Part shown: one piece after another, positions 16,230 through 23,977 of the stretch
Position numbering within the stretch: position 1 is the first letter of the stretch
Layout: every line of letters begins with the position of its first letter
From: Silvibacterium dinghuense
Lineage (GTDB): Bacteria > Acidobacteriota > Terriglobia > Terriglobales > Acidobacteriaceae
Reading direction: 5' to 3'
DNA length: 64,000 bases
Assembly: GCF_004123295.1 (NCBI RefSeq)
Contig: NZ_SDMK01000003.1
Span: forward strand, 434,001-498,000
The notes under the pieces: generated by a model
Seen by the model: only the letters and a program-made list of their open reading frames with translations
Told to the model about the DNA's origin: nothing
The model's database searches: none
Program-made: the position numbers and the translations under genes

Positions 16230-19118
16230 ATGAAGCTCCCAGGCAGACTTTGGCCTTATCTCCAGGCCAGTGCGATCACCCCACTCTCTCTCTTCTTACT
16301 TCTACTCATGCTGGCCAACCCCGCGTTGGCACAATGGACAGCTGCGGACGCACAGACCGCTTTCAACGATTACAACAACGCCTTTTACTTCAACCCCAGC
16401 GGGGATAACTACGACTACCGCTCCATGCAAGGCTCCACTTCGACCTCGGGATTCTGGGTTGGCGCAGAGGAGATCGAACTGGCAATCGATGCTTACAATC
16501 AGAACCCAAGTTCCGCCAATGCCACGATCATCAACCAGCTCTGCAATGGCTTCATCGCGCAGTTCAGCGCAGACTGGTCCGGCGATACCTACGACGATGA
16601 CCTGATGTGGGCAACCATCGCTTTTACCCGCGCCTATACGGCAACCGGTAACAGCACGTGGCTCACAGACGCAGAAAACAATTTTGCCACGGTCTGGTCA
16701 CGCGGCTATGACACTACTTATGGCGGCGGTATCTGGTGGAATGTAGCGGCAGCAAATACATCCTCGGGCTATAAAGCCTCAGCCTCAAACTGGACCTTTG
16801 TGATCGCCGGAAACCTTCTCTACCAGATCACGAAGAATTCTACTTATCTCGATGAGGCCAATACCGTCTATAGCTGGGCCTACAGCAATCTCTACAACGC
16901 GACGACCGGAGAGGTCTATGACGGCGTCGGCAGCGGCGGAGTCAGCACGGGACAATACTCCTATAACTATGGCGTTTCCATCGGCGCCGATTACTTCGAA
17001 AACAAGCTGAGCGATGCGAACAACGCAGCAGTCTACCTGATGAATAACCTCTCTTCCGGCACCGTTGGCGGCTATAACATCCTTCCGAACTATGGGCAGG
17101 GAGGAACCGACGGTGGTGGCTTCAACGGCATCACACTCCGCTGGATCGGTTACGTGTACAGCCATGGGGGCTTTACCAGCAGCAGCGTCCTTCCCTGGGC
17201 ACAAACGAATGTTGGCCTGGCCTGGGCGCAGCGAAATTCAGCTGGGCTCTCCTGGAATAACTGGCTGGCAGCAACCGCCGATACCGGCCTCTATAGCTGG
17301 GATTGCAGCGATACGGTCGTAGGCATGCTGGATATACCACCCCCCTCCACAGGCTCTGAATTTACGCTGACCGCTGCTTCGTCGGAATTGGATATAGCTG
17401 CAGGCAGCAGCGGAACTACAACGGTGAGTATCAGTCCCGCAAACGGCTTTACCGGCGCAGTCTCACTGGCAGCAACGGTCGTCGGCTCACCGGCAGGAGT
17501 TTCCGCTTCATTAAGTGAGAACTCTGTGACTGGAGCTGGAACCGTAACGCTGACCGCTTCCACTACCAGCACGACAACGGCTGGCACCTACGTAGTTGCG
17601 GTCACAGGATCGAGTGGCTCAGTCTCTCAAACCGTGTATGTCCGAATCGGACTTCCATATTTCTCCTTGGCCCTCACTCCCACTGCCCTTTCATTGAACC
17701 AGGACTCATCTGTAACCGGAACAGTGACAGTTACACCGCACAATGGATTTCAGGGGACGGTAAGTCTTGCTCGGCCGAGTGGAATCCCTCAGGGACTGCT
17801 CTCAGCGATCCAGCCACCGGCGACTCGCAGCACGAGCGCAGTACGCCTGATCGCAACATCCAACACCGCGACCACTGCTGCTGCAAGTCTGCAAATCACA
17901 GGGACCTCGGGGACGCTGACGTCAACGACTCCAGCCTTCCCTCTTACAGTCAGCGCCGCACTATGCGCTTGCGGCACAGGCGTACAGGTGGATCTCAGCC
18001 AGGCATATAATGCGACCGGACTCTATCCCAGTGGAAGTGTTTACTCCACCTCGGCAGGGATTGACGGTGTCGGCTACTCCTACGCCTCCGATCAGCTAGG
18101 AAAAGCTCGTGTGCTCGATGGAACTCTTTTCAACTTCGGTCCCGCGCAGGCTCCGGATGTTGTCTATGGGGCCGGACAGACGATACCGCTCCCTTCGGGA
18201 CAGTACACCGCATTGCAATTGCTCGCGACTGGGGTCAATGGGGATCAGGCAGCACAGACAATCATTGTCACCTATACCGACGGCTCGACTGCGAAATTTA
18301 CGCAGGGCTTCAGCGATTGGTATACCTCGTCGAATAATGCGAGCGAGGCTGTAGCTGTCACCATGCCTTACCGCAACTATGGAGATGGCTCGGAGAATAC
18401 AGCACCGATCAAGCTCTATAACTACACATTTCCGCTGAACCTGGAAAAACAGGTGGCAAGCATCACCCTGCCGACCAACCGCAGCCTTGTCATTCTGGCT
18501 GCGACGCTTACACGCCAATCCTTTGGAGATGCTGTAAACCTCGCCTCTCAATACAACGTGGCCGGTATCTATACAGACGGCTCGACCTTCTCATCGACCG
18601 GCGGTCTCGACGGCGGAGGAACGGCATACTCGGCCAATCTGCTCGGCAATGATGCCGGAGCATCGAGCCTTATCGTGCATGGCGTGCTTTATGATCTCGG
18701 CGCACCGAACCTTACGAATGCCGTCTTTGGCTCGGGACAGACGATTACGCTTCCGAACGGTCATTACACGACGCTCGAAGTACTCGGGACAGGCGTAGAG
18801 GGAGCGCAGACAGGACAGACTGTAACGATCACTTACAGCGATGGAACGACTCAACACTTCAGCCAGAGCTTCAGTGATTGGCACACACCGGCAGGCTATC
18901 CGCGCGAATATATCGCGCAGAGCATGTCCTACCGCGATCTGGCCAATGGATCAACAGGGACCGCGCTCTTCGATCTCTACCACTATGCATTCTCGCTCGA
19001 CAGCCGGAAAGAGATAAAGAGCATCACGCTGCCATCGAATCGCGATGTCCTTGTTCTCGGCATGACGCTGACGCGCGAAACCGAAGGCATGCAACAGCAG
19101 GAATGCCCCGTCCAATAG
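16230..19118 (+). CDS. Secreted GH76-like alpha-1,6-mannanase with two tandem C-terminal modules
   Basis: Secreted glycoside hydrolase, 962 residues from ATG 16230, which follows GAAGGAG by six bases. Signal peptide residues 1-33, ending PALAQ. The GH76 (alpha/alpha)6 catalytic domain spans about 35-375; the double Asp of the family sits in TYDDDLMW (Asp122/Asp123), and YGGGIWWN and QYSYNYGVSIGADY follow. Two immunoglobulin-like beta domains rich in Thr/Ser occupy about 380-575. Two homologous modules of about 180 residues follow (587-765 and 769-955); each begins V(D/N)L-x-x-YN and contains GQT, LPSGQY or LPNGHY, TYTDG or TYSDG, FSDW and LP(T/S)NR. Likely target is alpha-mannan such as fungal wall or glycoprotein mannan. 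An unrelated (alpha/alpha)6 specificity cannot be excluded. Confidence 0.85.
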   Translation: MKLPGRLWPYLQASAITPLSLFLLLLMLANPALAQWTAADAQTAFNDYNNAFYFNPSGDNYDYRSMQGSTSTSGFWVGAEEIELAIDAYNQNPSSANATIINQLCNGFIAQFSADWSGDTYDDDLMWATIAFTRAYTATGNSTWLTDAENNFATVWSRGYDTTYGGGIWWNVAAANTSSGYKASASNWTFVIAGNLLYQITKNSTYLDEANTVYSWAYSNLYNATTGEVYDGVGSGGVSTGQYSYNYGVSIGADYFENKLSDANNAAVYLMNNLSSGTVGGYNILPNYGQGGTDGGGFNGITLRWIGYVYSHGGFTSSSVLPWAQTNVGLAWAQRNSAGLSWNNWLAATADTGLYSWDCSDTVVGMLDIPPPSTGSEFTLTAASSELDIAAGSSGTTTVSISPANGFTGAVSLAATVVGSPAGVSASLSENSVTGAGTVTLTASTTSTTTAGTYVVAVTGSSGSVSQTVYVRIGLPYFSLALTPTALSLNQDSSVTGTVTVTPHNGFQGTVSLARPSGIPQGLLSAIQPPATRSTSAVRLIATSNTATTAAASLQITGTSGTLTSTTPAFPLTVSAALCACGTGVQVDLSQAYNATGLYPSGSVYSTSAGIDGVGYSYASDQLGKARVLDGTLFNFGPAQAPDVVYGAGQTIPLPSGQYTALQLLATGVNGDQAAQTIIVTYTDGSTAKFTQGFSDWYTSSNNASEAVAVTMPYRNYGDGSENTAPIKLYNYTFPLNLEKQVASITLPTNRSLVILAATLTRQSFGDAVNLASQYNVAGIYTDGSTFSSTGGLDGGGTAYSANLLGNDAGASSLIVHGVLYDLGAPNLTNAVFGSGQTITLPNGHYTTLEVLGTGVEGAQTGQTVTITYSDGTTQHFSQSFSDWHTPAGYPREYIAQSMSYRDLANGSTGTALFDLYHYAFSLDSRKEIKSITLPSNRDVLVLGMTLTRETEGMQQQECPVQ
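17988..19088 (+). repeat. Tandem duplicated module in the GH76 protein
   Basis: Two consecutive copies (about 17988-18530 and 18534-19088) encode homologous modules of about 180 residues. Shared landmarks, in order, are YN-x-x-G(L/I)Y, GSxxST-x-G-(I/L)DG-x-G, GxGQT(I/T), TVTYTDG or TITYSDG, GFSDW or SFSDW, MPYR or MSYR, and LP(T/S)NR. The copies have diverged, so this is an old duplication. Confidence 0.85.
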
Positions 19119-19155
19119 ATGAGGCGCTTCCACACAAATACCGTTCACAGAATGG

Positions 19156-19189
19156 CAGCAGCCGGAGTTAATTGCGACTCCGACTGCTG
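19156..19189 (+). terminator. Hairpin after the GH76 gene
   Basis: CAGCAG-c-CGGAGT pairs with ACTCCG-a-CTGCTG around an eight-base loop. There is no U tract behind it, so it may be only an mRNA 3'-end stabiliser. Confidence 0.4.
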
Positions 19190-19334
19190 CTGATTCTGGA
19201 ATGCAGAGATTGATCTGCCTGGTAAAAATAATGCTCCGCGCGAGAAGAAAATAACACCACTGCATTTCACGGCGCTGACGGCATGAGCGACTAAAGCATG
19301 TTTGACTATGGCATGAAACAGCTATCATGATTCC

Positions 19335-20558
19335 ATGCGGTTGGCTCCTGCGATTCTCCTGCTCATACTTTCTTGCTGCGCTGCTCTGGCACAGTCCACA
19401 CCTGTGACTCCGGCAATAATTTCCTCCGCATGCGATGCATGGATCGGCGAGTTTTCGCTCACTCCACAGAATGTTGCTGACTTTCGCATTCAGAAGCAGG
19501 AAGAGCAATACGTTCTCCAGGCAAGAAAAGATGGAACATGGCAAACGTTCGACACCGTCAAGGCTGATCCAAGTGCCGTTACAGCAGGAGTCGACGGTAA
19601 GCCGACGACAGACGCCTGTGTGCTCAAGGGCAAAGGCGGCAGGCTGATACGCGTTCCAGCAGGAACTATCTATGAAGGCAAGAAGGCAGAGACAGGCTTT
19701 CTTGAGGCCAGCGATGATAACAATAAGCCAGCCTTATTCGATGTCTATCCTCTGCATGTACCGGCTGCATGCGATCGATGGCTAGGCGAGTTTGGAACCA
19801 AAGCGCATCGCCCGTCTGCCATGCGCTTTGAAAAACTCGATGGTGATTACGTCGTACGAGCAAAAGATAATAGCGGGAAATGGGCCGCGGAGACCGAACC
19901 TGCCTCCTACTTTCCGAGTAACCCTGATATTGGGAACGGAGATAAGCCTATCCAGTCAGCCTGCACGCTCATGGTGGACGGAGGACTTTTCCTCATGATG
20001 CCTGCGGGAACGTCTTATCAGGCAACCTCCCGGTTCGGCTCAAACTGGGGCGAATACACGGCACAAACCGGCTTCCTTTTTATGACGATAGAAGGGTTTC
20101 AGGTCGATGGGCATGACCTCTACCCGATATCTGCCGAAGATGAGGCGCCGAAAGCACCGATTGCTCCCCCTGCAATCAGGATGGGGCTATGGGAAGTAAC
20201 AGGTACATCTACCCTGACCGAAATGGATAAGTCCAGCAAGCCTGACCAAAAATCCTTTGATCGCCGCCGTTGCATTACTCCGCAAACCTGGAGGCCAATC
20301 GAAACAAGTGACAAATGTGATCTTGATCGGGAACAGCTCGAAAACAATCTCTACAGCGCGGATATTTCATGCACGGAGCCAGATGAAGCGACTCACGTCG
20401 AGTTGAAATTCGATTCCGCGGAAACGGCTCATTTCACAATGACAATCAACCTTCTCAATGATGGCAAACCATATACCACCGAGAGGATGAGTGGAAGCGA
20501 GAAATTTATTGGAGAGAACTGCGAAGCGGTGAAACCGCCGGCCACGCAAAACCAGTAA
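19335..20558 (+). CDS. Secreted protein with duplicated N-terminal region and DUF3617-like C-terminus
   Basis: 407-residue exported protein of unknown role. A signal peptide (1-19, ending ALAQ) is followed by two related blocks, about 31-135 and 142-260, each with AACD or SACD-x-W(I/L)GEF, a lysine-rich middle and a (D/T)ACxL or SACTLM-x-x-GG-x-(L/F) end. The last 130 residues (IRMGLWEVTGTSTLTEMD, Cys pairs, LEFD-like strands) look like DUF3617. There is no ribosome-binding site; TATCAT ends six bases before ATG, with TTGACT 15 bases further up, so the message may be leaderless. It precedes the transpeptidase and SpoIID genes on the same strand with a 70-base gap. Confidence 0.75.
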   Translation: MRLAPAILLLILSCCAALAQSTPVTPAIISSACDAWIGEFSLTPQNVADFRIQKQEEQYVLQARKDGTWQTFDTVKADPSAVTAGVDGKPTTDACVLKGKGGRLIRVPAGTIYEGKKAETGFLEASDDNNKPALFDVYPLHVPAACDRWLGEFGTKAHRPSAMRFEKLDGDYVVRAKDNSGKWAAETEPASYFPSNPDIGNGDKPIQSACTLMVDGGLFLMMPAGTSYQATSRFGSNWGEYTAQTGFLFMTIEGFQVDGHDLYPISAEDEAPKAPIAPPAIRMGLWEVTGTSTLTEMDKSSKPDQKSFDRRRCITPQTWRPIETSDKCDLDREQLENNLYSADISCTEPDEATHVELKFDSAETAHFTMTINLLNDGKPYTTERMSGSEKFIGENCEAVKPPATQNQ

Positions 20559-20628
20559 GCTCGCGCTAGAAATGCGTTGCTCAGCTTCACTTATGCCATT
20601 TTCTGAGAATCGCGGTTAAATATAGATC

Positions 20629-21570
20629 GTGCTCTGTCTGCTACTAGCGATGATTTCGTCGGTGCATTTAACAAGCTCTGGGGGCAGCGCGCATTCTCCT
20701 TCTGCGAGCGTACATCGGCTTGAATCAGCTTCTTTCTCACTCAAAAGCAGACTAATTCCAGCTAGAACACATCCTCTTTCCGCTTCCCTATTACAGACGC
20801 AAAAAAGCCCTTCTTCGATAAGTGGGCGCATATTGCAAGAACAACTTCACGCCGCCAAGGCTTCCGGTGTATTGCTCGATTGGAATACGGGAAAAGTGTT
20901 AGCAGTAGAAGGACGACCACACGCCTCAACACCTGGATCTGCAATCAAACCCTTCCTGCTCACCTATGCTTTAAAACATGGCATCGTCGATGCAAACACG
21001 CGAGTGTACTGCCGCCGCACACTTCATGTCGCTGGCCGATCCCTCCCCTGTTCTCATCCCAACGACCAGCCTCTGCTGGACGCCGAGGACGCGCTTGCGG
21101 CTTCATGCAACACATGGTTTGCCTCGCTGGCACAGCGCATGACAGCACAAGATCTGCAAGCTGCATTGCAGCAAACCGGCTTGCCATATTCCACGACGCA
21201 TTTTGATGAGCCAGATGACCGCATCCTTACCGTGCTTGGACTGGAAAATGTCTCGACCACTCCGATACAGATGGCCATTGCCTATCGCGCGTTGTTTCTA
21301 CATGAGGCACATACAAGCGTAGTGTGGAATGGCTTACGCGATTCTGTTGCGTACGGCATGGCAAATCATGCGCGCATCAAAGGAGCAGGGGTGCTCGGAA
21401 AAACAGGCACGGCCAGCAACCCTGGAGAATGGTGGACTCATGGCTGGTTTGCTGGCGGAATACCGAATCGATTTGTACTGGTGATTTATGTACCACGCGG
21501 CGACGGCGGCATTGCCGCAACTCTGGCCAGTCATGTATTCCAGCACCTTCTACCTGAGGATGCTCCATGA
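20629..21570 (+). CDS. Minimal penicillin-binding transpeptidase-fold protein
   Basis: 313-residue exported protein carrying all three serine DD-transpeptidase motifs: Ser104-x-x-Lys (SAIK in STPGSAIKPF), Ser159-Cys-Asn and Lys258-Thr-Gly (GKTGTAS). The PGS-x-IKPF context is the high-molecular-mass PBP style, but there is no transglycosylase or dimerisation domain, so it is far shorter than PBP2 or PBP1C. The start GTG 20629 opens a hydrophobic signal segment (residues 1-12); no ribosome-binding site is visible. The stop overlaps the next gene by four bases (ATGA). Known bacterial alpha-2-macroglobulin genes often sit beside pbpC; this may be a functional counterpart. Activity is inferred from motifs. 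Confidence 0.85.
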   Translation: MLCLLLAMISSVHLTSSGGSAHSPSASVHRLESASFSLKSRLIPARTHPLSASLLQTQKSPSSISGRILQEQLHAAKASGVLLDWNTGKVLAVEGRPHASTPGSAIKPFLLTYALKHGIVDANTRVYCRRTLHVAGRSLPCSHPNDQPLLDAEDALAASCNTWFASLAQRMTAQDLQAALQQTGLPYSTTHFDEPDDRILTVLGLENVSTTPIQMAIAYRALFLHEAHTSVVWNGLRDSVAYGMANHARIKGAGVLGKTGTASNPGEWWTHGWFAGGIPNRFVLVIYVPRGDGGIAATLASHVFQHLLPEDAP

Positions 21571-23264
21571 GGTGGCTTGCTGGCCTCATGCTATGCTCTG
21601 CACTCTCTTGTCTGGCGCAGCAAGATGGCGGCGGACGAGATATAAGTGTCGCATTGTTTTCTACGCTGCCTCCGCGGAGCATCACTGTCGCCGCATCCGG
21701 TCCGCAAGCCTGGTGGGCGTTGTGCGCCACTTGCCGACATCAATCCTTTACGACTCCGCTGCACATACCGGCCGTGCATGAAGTCTTCGCAGGCGGTCCA
21801 CTCACGGTTCGCGATGAAGAGCACGCACAAGTTCGTACTGCAGACGGCAGATGGCACCTGCGGTCTGAAAGCCAGGGCAATATCGATGTCGTTCTTACTT
21901 TGCCGAGTGAGCGGTATGTAGCAGCCGTTCTCATGGGTGAAACACCATCAGGCGAGCCTCAAGAATCTCTCCGCGCTATGGCAATCGTAGCAAGAACAAT
22001 TGCCATGCGAGCAGTTCCCGCGAGAAGCACTTCCAGTCAACTGCCAAGCGATATCTGCGACAGCACGGCCTGCCAGGATATGCGGCTAGGACCTGTATCC
22101 AGTGCAGTCCGCGAAGCCGTTCGTAGCACCGCAGGCAAAACACTGTGGTGGGGCTCGCAACGCGCGCAGGTATTTTTCAGCGGAAGCTGCGGAGGTACAA
22201 CCGAGAGCGCCGGAGCCATGTGGCCGGAGCTCGCCCATGTTCCCTATCTTCGCTCCATCCAGGATCCGTACTGCGTGCGCAAAGATCGAGCAAGCTGGCA
22301 TGCAGAGATACCACTTGCCGAAATCCAGCAGATCGCAATGCGCGAAGGCTGGCACATACCGTCGCATATCGCTTCTGCACAGGTCATAGACCGAACCTCT
22401 TCCTTGCGCTCACGAACCATCGCGTTCACCGATGACAGCGGAAAGCAATCCCTTGTCTCAGCACCTGCACTGCGCCTCGCCGTGGGACGCTCCCTGGGAT
22501 GGAACCTGATACGAAGCGATGCCTACGATCTCCGGGTTCGCAACGGCATACTGGTCTTAGATGGACATGGCCACGGCCACGGCGTTGGCCTTTGTCAGCA
22601 GGGCGCAACGGAGATGGCACGCATGGGTAGGTCCTACCGCGAGATTCTTGCGTTCTACTTTCCTGGCACAAAGGTGCGCGTCACAAGCACAGATGAAGGA
22701 TGGAAACAGGGCTCGCAGGAAGATGTCCGCTTCGCGAGCACAATCGCACTCAAGCCACCGTTGATCGAAAGCGCAGTAAGCGCCTGGAAGATAGCGAAAA
22801 GCAGTTTCCCACCACGGGAGCAAGTTATACCTGAAGTCATCTTCGCGCCCAGCACAGAACTCTTTCGACAGATGACCTTGCAGCCAGGATGGCAATTGGC
22901 GAGCACAGCCGGAGCGACGATTACGTTACAGCCTTTATCTGTGTTTGCGGCAAATAGCGCATCGCTAGCAACAACTCTGCAGCATGAAATGCTGCATGTT
23001 GCCGTAGAGATGAGCACAAATGAGAAAACTCCGCTATGGCTGCGCGAAGGAATGGTGGAAGTGCTTGCAGGCGATGCACCTCGCACCCCTCCTTCACTTT
23101 CCGTAGCGGATACCGAGCGGCTACTGCAGAATGCCAACAGCAGGCATGAGAGCGAGGCCGCACACCGGGCGGCGGCGGCACGCACACGACAACTCCTGGA
23201 GCACTATGGAATGTCTACAGTGCGTGGCTGGATCATCGGCGGCTCATCTGTTCCTACAGATTGA
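21567..23264 (+). CDS. SpoIID/LytB-domain protein fused to an HExxH peptidase-like domain
   Basis: 565-residue exported protein. Signal peptide 1-17. A SpoIID-like lytic transglycosylase domain (about 80-370) shows LPSERYVAAVLMGETPSGEP with the probable catalytic Glu125, IVARTIAMRA, FSGSCGGTTESAG and GHGHGVGLCQQGATEMA. The C-terminal 160 residues carry His473-Glu-Met-Leu-His477 and a possible third ligand Glu494 in LWLREG, the pattern of gluzincin metallopeptidases. One half would act on glycan strands and the other on peptide. The length is near that of E. coli YfaQ/DUF2300, which lies in the yfaS alpha-2-macroglobulin cluster, but I cannot confirm homology. It starts four bases inside the transpeptidase gene and its end overlaps the convergent membrane gene by 61 bases. 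Confidence 0.85.
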   Translation: MRWLAGLMLCSALSCLAQQDGGGRDISVALFSTLPPRSITVAASGPQAWWALCATCRHQSFTTPLHIPAVHEVFAGGPLTVRDEEHAQVRTADGRWHLRSESQGNIDVVLTLPSERYVAAVLMGETPSGEPQESLRAMAIVARTIAMRAVPARSTSSQLPSDICDSTACQDMRLGPVSSAVREAVRSTAGKTLWWGSQRAQVFFSGSCGGTTESAGAMWPELAHVPYLRSIQDPYCVRKDRASWHAEIPLAEIQQIAMREGWHIPSHIASAQVIDRTSSLRSRTIAFTDDSGKQSLVSAPALRLAVGRSLGWNLIRSDAYDLRVRNGILVLDGHGHGHGVGLCQQGATEMARMGRSYREILAFYFPGTKVRVTSTDEGWKQGSQEDVRFASTIALKPPLIESAVSAWKIAKSSFPPREQVIPEVIFAPSTELFRQMTLQPGWQLASTAGATITLQPLSVFAANSASLATTLQHEMLHVAVEMSTNEKTPLWLREGMVEVLAGDAPRTPPSLSVADTERLLQNANSRHESEAAHRAAAARTRQLLEHYGMSTVRGWIIGGSSVPTD

Positions 23265-23977
23265 ACCCCCAGCGCTACATGCGCCATAACCTGCAATAGC
23301 CAGGCAATCGCCGCTGCATTCAATACCACCACGGTCAGTACGCGAAACACGAGGCTGAATGCTTCTACTGCAAGGCCATGCCCCGGAGTCCATGAGAGCA
23401 ATATGCCTGTAATCACTACGCCGATGATCGCAAGCAGTAACAGTGCCATCCAAAACCTGCCCGCGAGAAGAATCGCTCGAAAGCTGCGCATCGGTGCATT
23501 ACATGCAATCCACGCAAAGGCTCCCGCCGCCAGCAGACCTGCCACAATCCACTGAAGTGCGCTTAAGATCCAGGACAACCAGAGGTAGAAATGCTCATAG
23601 GAAAAGAAATTTCGCAGTGAAGCCGGAAAACGCGAGTTCAGATAACCGGCCCACAAACCTTCCTTCGCACTTAGCTGTTCCAGACCCAGCGAGATCGCAT
23701 ACCAAAGCAGCATAGCGATAAGCACAATCCCCAACCCCAGCAACAAGCGACGCGCAGAGATCACCTTACGCATCAGGCGAAGGGCAATTACGCTCTCCCC
23801 TATGCCCACAACACCAGCAATCAGCATCCCGAGGACAATGCTGATCAATATCTCAAAGGCATTGGCATCCGGAATATGCAGCCAGGCTGCAAGCAGGAGC
23901 GCGAGCAACGCGACGAGCACAATCTGCTGCAATGCTAATGCCGCTGTGCTGCGGAAAAATGGCCGCGATCCGCTCAT
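23204..23977 (-). CDS. Polytopic membrane protein of the alpha-2-macroglobulin operon
   Basis: 257-residue inner-membrane protein with about six hydrophobic helices (near residues 13-31, 40-60, 78-98, 130-158, 168-190 and 205-225). I recognise no family. The start ATG overlaps the alpha-2-macroglobulin stop by four bases, so it is the third gene of the DUF1175-alpha-2-macroglobulin operon. Its 3' end overlaps the convergent SpoIID-type gene by 61 bases. It may anchor or regulate the periplasmic partners; this is inference from linkage only. Confidence 0.8.
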   Translation of the reverse strand: MSGSRPFFRSTAALALQQIVLVALLALLLAAWLHIPDANAFEILISIVLGMLIAGVVGIGESVIALRLMRKVISARRLLLGLGIVLIAMLLWYAISLGLEQLSAKEGLWAGYLNSRFPASLRNFFSYEHFYLWLSWILSALQWIVAGLLAAGAFAWIACNAPMRSFRAILLAGRFWMALLLLAIIGVVITGILLSWTPGHGLAVEAFSLVFRVLTVVVLNAAAIAWLLQVMAHVALGVQSVGTDEPPMIQPRTVDIP

